A stretch of 64,000 nucleotides of DNA from Geothrix oryzisoli (GCF_022808865.1 NZ_JAKZLB010000004.1:434001-498000); one strand, 5' to 3'; shown: positions 54,808 to 63,676, counted from the first letter of the stretch. The notes: generated by a model from the letters alone, not told the origin. Program-made: numbers and translations.

Positions 54808-56052
54808 TCAGCCCGCGGCGGAGATGGGCTGGGAGGGCAGCCCCAGCACTTCTTCCACCTTCTGCCGGGTGATGCGCAGGGACTCGCGGGAGGTGCGCTT
54901 GTCCGAGGGCAGCTCGTACATGGGCTCCAGCAGGATCTGCTCCACCAGGCTGCGCAGGCCGCGGGCGCCCAGCTTGCGGGTGAGCGCCTGCTCGGCGATG
55001 GCGTCGATGGCGCCGTCCTCGAAGGTCAGGTCCACGTCGTCCATGTCGAAGAGCTTCACGAACTGCTTGGTGATGGCGTTCTTGGGCTGGGTGAGGATGG
55101 CCACCAGGGCCTCGCGGTCCAGCGGGGTGAGGCCCGCCACCACGGGCAGGCGGCCCACCAGCTCGGGGATGAGGCCGAACTTGATGATGTCCTCGGGCTC
55201 CACCAGGCGGAGCAGGTTCTCCTTGTCCTCCTTCGAGGAGGGCGTGGAGCCGAAGCCCACGGCCTTGGCGCGGATGCGCTGCTTGATGATGTCCTCGATG
55301 CCCACGAAGGCGCCGCCGCAGATGAACAGGATGTTGCTGGTGTCCAGCTGGATGAACTCCTGGTGCGGATGCTTGCGTCCGCCCTGGGGCGGCACGTTGG
55401 CGACAGTGCCCTCCACCAGCTTCAGCAGGGCCTGCTGCACGCCCTCGCCGCTCACATCGCGGGTGATGCTGGGGTTCTCGCTCTTGCGGCCCACCTTGTC
55501 GATCTCGTCGATGAAGACGATGCCGCGCTGGGCCCGCTCCACATCGTAGTTGGCGGCCTGGAGCAGCTTGGTGAGGATGTTCTCCACGTCCTCGCCCACG
55601 TAGCCGGCTTCCGTCAGCGTGGTGGCGTCGGCCATGGCCAGGGGCACGTCCAGGAAGCGGGCCAGGGTCTGGGCCAGCAGGGTCTTGCCGGTGCCCGTGG
55701 GGCCCAGCAGCAGGATGTTGCTCTTGGACAGCTCGACTTCGGGGCCGCCCAGGGCCTTCCGGGGCGTGACGATGCGCTTGTAGTGGTTGTAGACCGCCAC
55801 GCTCAGGCGCTTCTTGGCGGACTCCTGGCCGATGACGTAGTCATCCAGGAAGCCCTTGATCTCCTTGGGGCGGCTGAGCCGGGCGTCGGGCTTGCCCAGG
55901 GGCTTGCCCTGGCGGCTCATGCGCAGCTGGAGCTGGCCCGCCTCCAGGCACTCGTTGCAGATGAACGCCTCCGGCCCCGCCAGGAGCTGCTCCACCTCGT
56001 GGGGCTCCTTGCCGCAGAAGGAGCATTTCTGCTCGCGCTTGTACTTGTTCAT
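54808..56052 (-). CDS. clpX: ATP-dependent Clp protease ATP-binding subunit ClpX
   Basis: A 414-residue AAA+ unfoldase. It has the N-terminal zinc-binding domain (CSFCGKEP ... CNECL), Walker A GPTGTGKT, Walker [11 protein letters not shown], the pore loop GYVGED, and the IGF-type loop region (VGFGSTPS) that contacts ClpP. It is complete. The usual partner clpP is not adjacent; the upstream gene is greA and the downstream gene lon, so the order greA-clpX-lon replaces the tig-clpP-clpX-lon arrangement found in many bacteria. Confidence 0.97.
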   Translation of the reverse strand: MNKYKREQKCSFCGKEPHEVEQLLAGPEAFICNECLEAGQLQLRMSRQGKPLGKPDARLSRPKEIKGFLDDYVIGQESAKKRLSVAVYNHYKRIVTPRKALGGPEVELSKSNILLLGPTGTGKTLLAQTLARFLDVPLAMADATTLTEAGYVGEDVENILTKLLQAANYDVERAQRGIVFIDEIDKVGRKSENPSITRDVSGEGVQQALLKLVEGTVANVPPQGGRKHPHQEFIQLDTSNILFICGGAFVGIEDIIKQRIRAKAVGFGSTPSSKEDKENLLRLVEPEDIIKFGLIPELVGRLPVVAGLTPLDREALVAILTQPKNAITKQFVKLFDMDDVDLTFEDGAIDAIAEQALTRKLGARGLRSLVEQILLEPMYELPSDKRTSRESLRITRQKVEEVLGLPSQPISAAG

Positions 56053-56077
56053 TTTCGCTCCCGCGACCGGTGCGGAC

Positions 56078-56548
56078 TTAGGCTACATCGTGAATGGTCT
56101 TCAGTTCCAGAATCTCGAAGCGCCGGATGCCCGCGGGGATCTGGACCCGCACCTCGTTGCCCTCCTCCTGGCCCACCAGCGCCATGCCGATGGGGGAGCT
56201 GATGCTGAGATGCTGGGGGTGGCCATCGAGTTCCTCGGGGAGCACCAGCTTGAAGGTGAACTCCTCTTCGGAATCCAGGTCCAGGATGGTGACTTTGGAG
56301 CCGTAGGCGGCCCGGGTCTTGGGCAGCCGGCTGATGTCCAGGCTGGCCACTTCCGAGATGCGCTTCTCGAGGGTCACCAGCTTGTTCTGGAACATGTCCC
56401 GCTTGGCGAGGGCCTGTTCGTATTCGGCGTTCTCGGACAGGTCGCCCTGGCCGGCGGCCCGGGCGATCTCCTGGGGGATGTCCACCAGAAGGGCCTGTTT
56501 GACGGTCTTGAGTTCCTGTTCGAGCTTCGCAAGCACGTGCTTGGGCAT
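56078..56548 (-). CDS. greA: transcription elongation factor GreA
   Basis: A 156-residue elongation factor that rescues backtracked RNA polymerase. The N-terminal coiled coil carries [19 protein letters not shown], including the acidic tip (Asp-Leu-Ser-Glu-Asn) that stimulates cleavage. The C-terminal FKBP-like domain has [19 protein letters not shown]-rich stretch followed by the acyltransferase terminator lies upstream of its start, showing it begins a new transcript toward clpX and lon. Spacing to clpX is 25 bases. Confidence 0.95.
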   Translation of the reverse strand: MPKHVLAKLEQELKTVKQALLVDIPQEIARAAGQGDLSENAEYEQALAKRDMFQNKLVTLEKRISEVASLDISRLPKTRAAYGSKVTILDLDSEEEFTFKLVLPEELDGHPQHLSISSPIGMALVGQEEGNEVRVQIPAGIRRFEILELKTIHDVA

Positions 56549-56572
56549 GGGGCTGTCCTGGAAAGGGGGGTC

Positions 56573-56598
56573 AAAAAAAGGCGGGCCGAAAGGGCCCG
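56573..56598 (-). terminator. intrinsic terminator of the acyltransferase gene
   Basis: On the minus strand, CGGGCC-CTTTC-GGCCCG is followed by CC and a run of seven T residues (56579-56573). It lies directly after the acyltransferase stop (56600-56602). This is a canonical Rho-independent terminator and one of the clearest in the window. Confidence 0.9.
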
Positions 56599-56599
56599 G

Positions 56600-57568
56600 T
56601 CAGGCAAGGGGTGGTTGGATCGATTCTACCCACTCCGGGGGGGGAAGCGATGCCGGGAGGGGGTGCCCCTCCCCCGGCCGGGTCTTGAAGCGGCGGTGCA
56701 TCCAGAACCACCAGCGGGGATCCTTCCGGATCTGGGCCTCGATGCGGGCGGTCATGAGCTGGGTGGCCACCCAGGCATCCCGGGCCGCGTCCCCGGTGGC
56801 CGGCACCCGGAAGGCGGGCTCGAAGCGCACCGTGGTGGTGCCGTCGGGATTGGGCCAGCTGAAGACCGGCAGGACGGGCAGGTCGTACCGGGCGGCCAGG
56901 CTGCCGGCCGTGGAGAAGGTGGAGGCCCACTGGCCCAGGAACCGCACGAACACGCCGCTGGTGAGGGCGTCCTGGTCCAGCAGGAAGCCCACGCCCCGCC
57001 CCGCCTTGAGGGCCTTCAGCGTGTCGCGCATGGCGCCGTCCTTGAGGATCACCCGGTTGCCGAACCGGGTGCGGAAACCCAGGGAGATGGGCTCCAGCAG
57101 CGGGTTGTCCAGTTCCCGCCCGATGGCGTCAATGGTACGGCCGTGGCGGCTCTGGGCCAGGGCGACGGCCTCCCAGTTGCCGTAGTGGCCTGTGAGCTGG
57201 ATGAAGCCCTTGCCCGCGGCCTGGACGGCGTCGAAGTGTTCCAGACCCTCGACTTTGATCCACCGGTCCAGTTCCTCCGGCGTGGCATGGCGCAGGCGCA
57301 GGAGGCTGACGAAGAGCGACCCGAAGTGCCGGAAGCAGCCGCGGGCCATGGCCCGGGTCTCGGCCTCGGACAGGCCCAGGTCCGCAAAGCGCAGGTTCTC
57401 CCGGACGATGCGGCGGTGCCGGGGATCCACCAGGTAGAACAGCGACCCGGCGCCCTCACCCAGGGCCTGGACCGTGGTCCAGGGCAGGCGGCCGAGAACC
57501 CCGTCCAGCAGTCGGAACAGACCGTACTCGAGGCGGTGCCGGAGGCTCGGGGAGGGGGTGGCGGTCAA
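56600..57568 (-). CDS. lipid A biosynthesis acyltransferase (LpxL/HtrB family)
   Basis: A 322-residue membrane-anchored acyltransferase that adds a secondary fatty acyl chain to lipid A. Conserved catalytic motif GHYGNWE (H..N.E) is at about 127-133, followed by LDQDALTSGVFVRFLG and the C-terminal DPRWWFWMHRRFK, all typical. The start is TTG at 57568, only nine bases beyond the T run of the upstream terminator; no better start exists before the family N-terminus. The short leader is unusual. It implies Gram-negative LPS and sits beside an LPS glycosyltransferase. Confidence 0.9.
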   Translation of the reverse strand: MTATPSPSLRHRLEYGLFRLLDGVLGRLPWTTVQALGEGAGSLFYLVDPRHRRIVRENLRFADLGLSEAETRAMARGCFRHFGSLFVSLLRLRHATPEELDRWIKVEGLEHFDAVQAAGKGFIQLTGHYGNWEAVALAQSRHGRTIDAIGRELDNPLLEPISLGFRTRFGNRVILKDGAMRDTLKALKAGRGVGFLLDQDALTSGVFVRFLGQWASTFSTAGSLAARYDLPVLPVFSWPNPDGTTTVRFEPAFRVPATGDAARDAWVATQLMTARIEAQIRKDPRWWFWMHRRFKTRPGEGHPLPASLPPPEWVESIQPPLA

Positions 57569-57577
57569 GTCGGCCCT

Positions 57578-57608
57578 AAAAAAAGGGGCGCCTCGGAGAA
57601 CGAGGCGC
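57578..57608 (-). terminator. intrinsic terminator of the glycosyltransferase operon
   Basis: GCGCCTCG-TTCTC-CGAGGCGC (8-bp stem, minus strand), then CCC and seven T residues (57584-57578). It lies 27 bases after the glycosyltransferase stop and just before the acyltransferase start. Just 5' to it (minus strand, about 57624) is a TAGACTGG resembling the start-region element of rlmN and the M16 gene. Confidence 0.88.
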
Positions 57609-57635
57609 GGAAAACCAGTCTAGCAGCAACCCGGC

Positions 57636-58757
57636 TCAGGATTCTTTCACGAGCATTTCCAGCAGTTCCAGAACCCTGACGGGGGAAATGCGGTGGGCGC
57701 TGGAGCCGTGGGTGGGGAAGCCGGCCGGAACCTCGGCATCGCAGTCCACGTCCGGCCCCCGCAATGGCAGGGCCCGGGGCCCGATGGGGTTCACCCACAC
57801 TTCGGGGCTGGGCCCGAAGAGGGTGACCGTGGGCCGGCCCGTGGCGGCGGCGGTGTGGGCCAGGCCCGTGTCGATGGCCACATTGCCCCAGGCCGCAGCC
57901 TGGATGGCGCAGGCTTCCGGCAGGGTCGTCTTCCCCGCCAGGTTGATGGCTCCGGGCACCGCCCCGGCCAGGGCCGCGCCCAGGGCCGCCTCGTCGGGCC
58001 CGCCCAGGAGCACCGGACGGATGTCCAGGCCCTGGAGCAGCCGCATGAGCTCCGGCCAGGTGCGGTCTTCCGGGAACCAGCGCTTGCCGAAGCCCCGCGT
58101 GCCGAAGGCCAGGGTGGCATAGGGCTCGTCGGCCCAGCCCTCGGCCCGCAGCTTGTCCGGTCCCTGGTGGCCGCCCAGGAGGGCCGGCGTGAGGGGCAGC
58201 CAGAGGGCCCGGTCGTCCCCGGAGAGGGCTTCGAGCAGGGGCTGGATGCGGGTGGCGATGTGGAGGGGCAGGTTCCGGTAGCGGATGCTGTGGTGGTAGA
58301 GCAGGCGCAGGTGGTTGTCGGCGATGCCGGCGCGGAGCGGCACCCGGCTCAGCCAGGCGGCGAAGGGCAGCCGGGCGCTCTGGGAGAGGTTCAGGAAGGC
58401 TGCGGGCGGGCGCTTCCGCCAGCCCCGCACCAGGGCCCAGGGATCGGGCTTGGCCGCGCCGCCGCCCTCGATGTGGGCCTCGGCGATGAAGGCCGGGTCG
58501 GCCTCGGCCAGCAGGGCCGCGCCGATGTGGTGGCCCACGGCGATCCATTTCAGGGAGACGCCCCGCTCCGCCGCCACGGCATTCCAGTGGTGCTGGAGGG
58601 TGCGCAGGAAGGGCAGCGTCATCACCACGTCGCCCAGCTGCCTCGGGAAGCGGATCCACACTTCTGGGGCCGCGCCGCCGGCCAGGGCCCGGTCGAAGCG
58701 GGCCAGGGCCGGGTGGCGGGCGGCAGCGCTCCCGGCGCCCCCCGGGCCGGCGCTCAT
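57636..58757 (-). CDS. glycosyltransferase family 9 (heptosyltransferase-like)
   Basis: A 373-residue GT-B fold enzyme of the LPS heptosyltransferase group. WIRFPRQLGDVVMTLPFLRTL near the N-terminus is the family's I-r..aiGDvl...P.l..l pattern. The C-terminal half has LLGGPDEAAL, the NLAGKTTLPE segment and the sugar-nucleotide site DTGLAHTAAATGRPTVTLFGP. It transfers a sugar from a nucleotide donor to LPS core. The start at 58757 is coupled by ATGA overlap to the arginine deiminase gene upstream. Confidence 0.88.
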   Translation of the reverse strand: MSAGPGGAGSAAARHPALARFDRALAGGAAPEVWIRFPRQLGDVVMTLPFLRTLQHHWNAVAAERGVSLKWIAVGHHIGAALLAEADPAFIAEAHIEGGGAAKPDPWALVRGWRKRPPAAFLNLSQSARLPFAAWLSRVPLRAGIADNHLRLLYHHSIRYRNLPLHIATRIQPLLEALSGDDRALWLPLTPALLGGHQGPDKLRAEGWADEPYATLAFGTRGFGKRWFPEDRTWPELMRLLQGLDIRPVLLGGPDEAALGAALAGAVPGAINLAGKTTLPEACAIQAAAWGNVAIDTGLAHTAAATGRPTVTLFGPSPEVWVNPIGPRALPLRGPDVDCDAEVPAGFPTHGSSAHRISPVRVLELLEMLVKES

Positions 58758-60055
58758 GCGCCCTCCCGGGCGAGGGGCATGGTCATGCAGCGCGGTCCAC
58801 CCCGGGCGCGGCTCAGTTCGCTGGCCTCGATCTGGACGAGGTATTTCTTCCCGTCCAGCAGGTCCAGGGTGGGGTCCGCCAGGACTTCCCGGGCCGTGAG
58901 GGCGCGGTAGCCCGCCCGGTCCAGCGCCTCGGCGGTGGCGAGGTTGCGGCCGTAGCTGGTGATGACGCCCGGGGCCAGGCAGAAGGCGTTGGCGCCGTCC
59001 GTCCACTGCTCCCGCTGCTGGAGGATGGAGTCGTTCCCGCCGCAGAAGATGGGCTGCAGGTCGATGCCCACCCCCCTCAGCGCCTTCAGCAGGCTCGGGT
59101 GGGTGCTCATGCGCAGCTCGGGGTGGCGCAGGTCGATGCTGGTGACGTTCAGGAGCTCCCGGCTGCCTTCCACGAAATAGGGCGGGTAGACCAGGCACTC
59201 ATCCTCGCTGGTGCGGGTGAAGATGGTGTCCAGGTGCATGGCGCTGCGCTTCTTGGGCATGAGCACCATGAGCAGGTGGTCGAAGCTGCTGTCGTCCTCG
59301 GCGCGGTGGGCGCGGAGGTTCTCGGCCAGCAGCTGGATGGCGTCGGTCTGGGTGCGCTCGGAGCAGCCCACCACCAGCACCTTGCGGCTCAGCACCAGGA
59401 TGTCGCCGCCCTCCATGCTCACGGGGGCCTTGATCTCGCCCCGGATGAGGGGTGTCACCTGGTCGAACCACTTGTCGTGCTCGGTGTGGTGCCGGAGCCG
59501 CGGGTGGTGGCGGAAGACGTAGCTCAGGATCAGGGGCTCGCGCTCCCGGGCCCAGGTGGCCATGGAGTTCACGCTGTAGCCGTCGCCGATGACCGAGGCC
59601 GGGTCGCGCATGAACAGCAGGTTCGGGATGGGGCGCACGCGGTAGTCGAACTCCTCCTCCCAGTGCGTGTGGGCCGGCATGTCGTCCCAGGGCAGGCCCC
59701 CGATGACGCTGCGGGCCACGTCCGCCGGAACCATGTCCCGCAGCAGGTTGCAGGTGTCGTCTGGCAGGCCCACCAGGCGCCGCAGGTCCTCGACGAAGGC
59801 CAGCTTCACGCCCTCGTCCTGCAGGGCCGCGATGAACAGGTCCTGGATGTCCAGCACCTCGTCGGCCACGCGGGCCAGCACCTGGCGGAACTGGGCGTGC
59901 TCCTGGCGGGCCAGGTCGCCGTAGAGGATGTCGTCGAAGAGCAGCTTCTCCATCATCCCCGGCACCATCAGGTCCACTTCGGGGCCGGGGTTGTGGACCA
60001 CCACCTGCCGGAGCCGGGCGGTCTCGGAAAACACGGAGAGTTGGATGGGTTGCAT
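58754..60055 (-). CDS. arcA: arginine deiminase
   Basis: A 433-residue enzyme of the guanidino-modifying superfamily that converts arginine to citrulline and ammonia. Active-site parts are [31 protein letters not shown], the His/Asp-bearing MHLDTIFTR, and the C-terminal [10 protein letters not shown] with nucleophile Cys423. The ATG at 60055 directly precedes the family start [20 protein letters not shown]. ArcB and arcC (ornithine carbamoyltransferase, carbamate kinase) are not next to it; instead an LPS glycosyltransferase overlaps its end, so the pathway genes must be elsewhere or the role differs. It is preceded by a divergent peroxiredoxin gene. Confidence 0.9.
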   Translation of the reverse strand: MQPIQLSVFSETARLRQVVVHNPGPEVDLMVPGMMEKLLFDDILYGDLARQEHAQFRQVLARVADEVLDIQDLFIAALQDEGVKLAFVEDLRRLVGLPDDTCNLLRDMVPADVARSVIGGLPWDDMPAHTHWEEEFDYRVRPIPNLLFMRDPASVIGDGYSVNSMATWAREREPLILSYVFRHHPRLRHHTEHDKWFDQVTPLIRGEIKAPVSMEGGDILVLSRKVLVVGCSERTQTDAIQLLAENLRAHRAEDDSSFDHLLMVLMPKKRSAMHLDTIFTRTSEDECLVYPPYFVEGSRELLNVTSIDLRHPELRMSTHPSLLKALRGVGIDLQPIFCGGNDSILQQREQWTDGANAFCLAPGVITSYGRNLATAEALDRAGYRALTAREVLADPTLDLLDGKKYLVQIEASELSRARGGPRCMTMPLAREGA

Positions 60056-60168
60056 GCGGGGTCCTGAAACCCCGCAGATTAGCACGGAAGCCCTGTCCCA
60101 TCTGCAACTGCATCGCTCAGTTGACCCGTGGGTTCGATATAGTTTACCGAATTGGTCGGATATTTTCC

Positions 60169-60197
60169 TTGAACCCCGGAGGGCCCCGGCATAGCCT
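60169..60197 (+). promoter_or_regulatory. candidate promoter of the peroxiredoxin gene
   Basis: TTGAAC (60169-60174) and TAGCCT (60192-60197) are separated by 17 bases and end 46 bases upstream of the peroxiredoxin ATG. The 188-base divergent spacer with arginine deiminase also contains AT-rich TATAGTTTACC. The -10 match is moderate, so confidence is low. Confidence 0.35.
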
Positions 60198-60243
60198 GAT
60201 TATTCCCAACGAAACCCGGGGAATGACCCCTTCTGGAGGCTCC

Positions 60244-60825
60244 ATGGCCGCATTCGTCACTCAGCCCGCTCCCGACTTCAAGGCCGATGCCCTGGTCAAC
60301 GGCGAGTTCAAGCAGATCTCGCTGTCCGACTACAAGGGCAAGAAGGTTGTCCTCTTCTTCTACCCCCTCGACTTCACCTTCGTCTGCCCCACCGAGATCC
60401 TGGCCTTCGCCGACGCCGCGAAGGAGTTCGAGGCCCGGAACACCCAGGTCATCGGGGTGAGCGTCGACTCCAAGTTCAGCCACCACGCCTGGGTCAACAC
60501 CCCCCGCAAGGATGGCGGCATCCAGGGCGTGACCTTCCCCCTGGTCTCCGACCTGAACAAGACCATCGCCCAGGACTACAACGTGCTGCTGCCCGCCGGC
60601 ATCGCCCTGCGCGGCCTGTTCATCATCAACACCGCCGGCATCCTCAAGCACATCACCGTGAACCACAACGACCTGGGCCGCAGCGTGGATGAGGTCCTGC
60701 GCCTCCTCGACGCCGTCGACTTCACCGAAGAGCACGGCGAAGTCTGCCCCGCCAACTGGCACAAGGGCCAGAAGGCGATGAAACCCACAACCGATGGGTT
60801 GAAGGCCTACGTCGCGTCCAAGTAG
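60244..60825 (+). CDS. 2-Cys peroxiredoxin (AhpC/Prx1 type)
   Basis: A 193-residue thiol peroxidase. Peroxidatic Cys48 lies in [13 protein letters not shown]; resolving Cys168 is in [10 protein letters not shown]. The C-terminal YF-like extension is replaced by [10 protein letters not shown], so it is probably resistant to over-oxidation. It reduces hydrogen peroxide and organic peroxides in the cytoplasm with a thioredoxin- or AhpF-type donor, not encoded here. The start at 60244 follows GGAGG; the frame is open upstream but without homology. A perfect 15-bp hairpin follows. Confidence 0.95.
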   Translation: MAAFVTQPAPDFKADALVNGEFKQISLSDYKGKKVVLFFYPLDFTFVCPTEILAFADAAKEFEARNTQVIGVSVDSKFSHHAWVNTPRKDGGIQGVTFPLVSDLNKTIAQDYNVLLPAGIALRGLFIINTAGILKHITVNHNDLGRSVDEVLRLLDAVDFTEEHGEVCPANWHKGQKAMKPTTDGLKAYVASK

Positions 60826-60839
60826 ACCGGAAGGGAATG

Positions 60840-60871
60840 CACGAAGGGGGCGCCAAGGCGCCCCCTTCGTG
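60840..60871. terminator. strong hairpin after the peroxiredoxin gene
   Basis: CACGAAGGGGGCGCC-AA-GGCGCCCCCTTCGTG is a perfect 15-bp inverted repeat with a two-base centre, 14 bases after the stop. The T run is absent. It may work for both strands, separating peroxiredoxin from the converging small-protein gene. Confidence 0.75.
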
Positions 60872-60933
60872 TACCCAGTGCCAGCAGGATGGCCTCCAAA
60901 GTCCGGCCGCTGGCCTGCACCTAGACCTGAGGT

Positions 60934-61119
60934 TCAAGGGTGGATCGGTCTGTGGCCCTCGGCCCCCTGGAGCTGGGCGGATCCGGCCGACAGATTCAGC
61001 CGCGTGACCGTTTCCTGGGGTTCTTCCCGCCTGACTTTCGCCCGCCGGGAGACGGCCTGCACGACAAAGTCCGTGCCGACAAATGCGACGATGAGGAACA
61101 GGACGAGCAGCATGGTCAT
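60934..61119 (-). CDS. small single-helix membrane protein of the NrfD operon
   Basis: A 61-residue protein starting MTMLLVLFLIVAFVGTDFVV (one helix, residues about 3-22), then a basic/polar tail. GGAGG precedes the ATG at 61119 with normal spacing, and it lies 15 bases after the 52-residue gene. I do not recognise it. It appears to be the last gene of the Fe-S/NrfD operon, where a small accessory subunit of the electron-transfer complex would fit. Confidence 0.6.
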   Translation of the reverse strand: MTMLLVLFLIVAFVGTDFVVQAVSRRAKVRREEPQETVTRLNLSAGSAQLQGAEGHRPIHP

Positions 61120-61134
61120 GGCTGGCCTCCGGGT

Positions 61135-61293
61135 CTAGTGTTTGCGGTGCGATTCCCTGCGCTGAAGGATGAATTCACGGATCCCCTCGCCGCAGATCCA
61201 GGCGACCAGCACGAAGGCCGCGATTCCGAGCGCGCTGTTCGTGATGTTCAACATGAGCGCTTCTGGGTTCTTCCAATTGGCCAAATCGAACAT
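61135..61293 (-). CDS. small single-helix membrane protein of the NrfD operon
   Basis: A 52-residue protein: a short N-terminal segment, one membrane helix (about 18-37, ALGIAAFVLVAWICGEGI), then a basic C-terminus (FILQRRESHRKH). AGGAGG is optimally spaced from the ATG at 61293; the longer frame to 61332 is rejected because of that site. It lies 39 bases after the NrfD-like gene. Not a known family to me; probably a structural subunit or stability factor. Confidence 0.65.
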   Translation of the reverse strand: MFDLANWKNPEALMLNITNSALGIAAFVLVAWICGEGIREFILQRRESHRKH

Positions 61294-61332
61294 GTAGACC
61301 TCCTGTAGGACATTCACTGAGGGGAACTCCAC

Positions 61333-62535
61333 TCACCGGGACTCCAGGTCTCCACCTTCACGGGCGATGAAGATGGGCTCGGGACGCCCGGTCACGACCT
61401 CCTTCCGAGGGCGTGGGCCGGCCACCACGGGTTCGAAGATCGGCAGGTACTTGACGATGAAGGAGAAGGCACTGAACCCGACCGCCGTGATGCCGAGCGT
61501 GATGAACACCTCGATCAGGGACGGGAAGTAGGTCTGCGTGGGGTAGTGCTCCAGCCCGGTGATCGCGGTATTCATCCGGTTGAAGGCGAACCCGACCACC
61601 ACCAGCAGGGTCGCGGCATACAGCCCCAGTCGCGAGGTCCGGACCCTTTCCAGCAGCAGCATCGCGAACGGAAGGACGAAGCCGATCAGCAACTCCGCGT
61701 AGAACGCAAGGCTGTAATAGGTGAGGGTCGTCAGTTCGTGCCACGCCCCCCTTGTCAGAAGATCCTGGACCCGGACGACGGAGTACACGGCCAGAGCGAC
61801 GGCGATGATCTTGGCCAGGTTGGCGCGGAGCGGCGTGGGAAGGAGGTCGCGGCCGCCGCGGGCGAAGATCAGAGATTCGAGGATGACCATCGAGATCCCG
61901 GACGCGATGCAGGAGATGAAGAAGAGGACGGGCAGCAGCGGTGTGTACCAGAGCGGGTGCAGGCGGTTCGGGACGATCAGGTACAGCGAGCCGAACGAGG
62001 ACTGGTGCAGGGTGGACAGCAGCACGCCGAAGATCATGAGCGGCAGCGAGACGGCATGAATCCACTTGATCGGCGAAACGATATTCAGTTTTTCGAGGAC
62101 GATCGGAGCGAACTCGAGGGAGAGGACGGTGGTGTACAACATGAGGCACCAGCTGATCTCGCACATCACCGAGTGCGGATTCCACATGACCAGGGGATGC
62201 CAGAAATGGTCGGGGCGGCCGAGGTCAATGATGAGAACCAGGACCACCAGCAGGTACCCGATGAAGGCCGTCAGGATCGCCGGTCGCACGATGGGCTCGT
62301 ACTCCTTGGCGTGGAACAGGTTGACAGCAGCCACGATGGTGAAGCCCGAGGCGGCGAGTCCGATCCCGAGGAAGTCGAAGCCGATCCAGAGCCCCCACGG
62401 GAACTCATCGCTCAGGTTCGTGGTGGCGCCGAGTCCGTAGTTGAACCGGGCGAAGGCCGCCATGGCCCCGGCCAGGATCAGGGTGGTGGCGATGGGGTGC
62501 CATCCGGTGATACGCGGCAGACCTGGGATCTTCAT
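61333..62535 (-). CDS. NrfD/HybB-type membrane quinone-interacting subunit
   Basis: A 400-residue integral membrane protein with nine to ten helices, of the HybB branch of the NrfD/polysulfide-reductase family. Typical phrases are SDEFPWGLWIGFDFLGIGLAASGFT, PLVMWNPHSVMCEISWCLMLY and LHQSSFGSLYLIVPNRLHPLWYTPLLP. It binds quinone and passes electrons to or from the partner iron-sulfur subunit across the membrane. The ATG at 62535 overlaps the upstream Fe-S gene by four bases (ATGA), so the longer frame upstream is not used. Confidence 0.92.
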   Translation of the reverse strand: MKIPGLPRITGWHPIATTLILAGAMAAFARFNYGLGATTNLSDEFPWGLWIGFDFLGIGLAASGFTIVAAVNLFHAKEYEPIVRPAILTAFIGYLLVVLVLIIDLGRPDHFWHPLVMWNPHSVMCEISWCLMLYTTVLSLEFAPIVLEKLNIVSPIKWIHAVSLPLMIFGVLLSTLHQSSFGSLYLIVPNRLHPLWYTPLLPVLFFISCIASGISMVILESLIFARGGRDLLPTPLRANLAKIIAVALAVYSVVRVQDLLTRGAWHELTTLTYYSLAFYAELLIGFVLPFAMLLLERVRTSRLGLYAATLLVVVGFAFNRMNTAITGLEHYPTQTYFPSLIEVFITLGITAVGFSAFSFIVKYLPIFEPVVAGPRPRKEVVTGRPEPIFIAREGGDLESR

Positions 62536-63305
62536 GGCTTGTCCTCGGGTGGGCAGGTGGGGTCCTTCTTCTGGGAGGCCTCGAAGGCCTGGACTTTGGC
62601 GCGCCGGTTGGTGATCCACCAGACGCCGCCGAGCAGGACCCCTCCCACGGAAAGCACGTTGGGAACCTTGGAGAGGGCGCTCATGGTCAACATGGGCATG
62701 GGCGTCTTCCCCATCCGGGAATCGAAGCCCAGCTGCTCGAACGGAACCGGGCTTAGGTAGAACATCGATGTGCCGCCAACGTCATCCTTGCCGTAGATCC
62801 TGTGAACGAACTTGGCCGGCTCGGCGTCGATCCGGCGGGCCGCTTCGATCAGCAGTTCCTCACGATCACCGAACAGGGTCGCCCCAGTGGGGCAGGCTTC
62901 GGCGCAGGCGGGCGGAAGCCCCCTGGCCAACCTGGGTGCGCAGAACTTGCACTTCTGGATACGAGGCTTTGTGCTGCTCCATTCATATTTCGGGACATGG
63001 AATGGGCAAGCCTGCAGGCAATAGCGGCAACCGATGCATTTCTCGGCATCGTAAGCCACGGGGCCGGCTTCCGTCTTGCTGAGAGCGCCCACGGGGCAGA
63101 CCGACACGCACGTGGGCACATCACAGTGCTGGCACAGGCGGCGCACGTACAGGTCGTTGTACTTGTCCAGGGCCGTGTAGGCGGTCAAGGACAGGTGCTT
63201 TTCCTCGTTGGGGGGAAGCCGGTTCTCTTCCTTGCAGGCGCTCTGGCAGGCGTTGCACCCGACACAGAGAGTCAGGTCAATTAGCATGGCTTTCTTTTGA
63301 CTCAT
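62532..63305 (-). CDS. 4Fe-4S ferredoxin-type subunit with C-terminal anchor (HybA-like)
   Basis: A 257-residue iron-sulfur protein with four cysteine clusters: CVGCNACQSAC, CQHCDVPTCVSVCP, CIGCRYCLQACP and CKFC...CAEACP. It resembles HybA/DmsB-type electron-transfer subunits. No Tat or Sec signal is visible, unlike HybA, so it most likely faces the cytoplasm, held by a C-terminal helix near residues 205-225 (LSVGGVLLGGVWWITN). The partner membrane subunit is NrfD-like. No catalytic subunit (hydrogenase, reductase or formate dehydrogenase) is found in the window, so the redox partner is unknown. Confidence 0.9.
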   Translation of the reverse strand: MSQKKAMLIDLTLCVGCNACQSACKEENRLPPNEEKHLSLTAYTALDKYNDLYVRRLCQHCDVPTCVSVCPVGALSKTEAGPVAYDAEKCIGCRYCLQACPFHVPKYEWSSTKPRIQKCKFCAPRLARGLPPACAEACPTGATLFGDREELLIEAARRIDAEPAKFVHRIYGKDDVGGTSMFYLSPVPFEQLGFDSRMGKTPMPMLTMSALSKVPNVLSVGGVLLGGVWWITNRRAKVQAFEASQKKDPTCPPEDKP

Positions 63306-63676
63306 GGTCTCTGCCCATCCATCAGGATGAAAAAAATTTATTTATTGAGTGCATAGGATATTGGCCACCATCCTAGTGCCTATAAATCAAGTCCCATGCC
63401 AGAGCGAAGGAGCGACCGCTCATTATCCATCTGCTTTAATAATTAATCTTAAATAATGAATGTCGCCCAGATCAGACCCGGGCTGTGCCCTCCCCACCAC
63501 GCCCTGGCGCGGAACCGTCAAATGCGACGGATGCAGACTTGGATTGGGACTTGATGGGTACTTAAACAGTTCGTAAAGACTCGATGCGGAATTTCGGGAT
63601 TCGCGGGTTTGCGAAGGGAAAAGCCTTACATTGATTGATGACCGGTAGGTATTTAACAAATCGTTGGGGGGCTGTA
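63306..63676. other. AT-rich 371-base divergent spacer, no gene
   Basis: No coding pattern is visible on either strand. The segment is distinctly A+T-rich compared with the rest of the window, especially 63330-63365 and 63430-63465, with a perfect TTAAT-A-ATTAA palindrome (63436-63446). It must hold the promoters of the Fe-S/NrfD operon (leftward) and the PAS-domain gene (rightward). A possible rightward promoter is TTGATT (63631-63636), 17 bases, TAACAA (63654-63659), with a weak -10. Confidence 0.6.
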
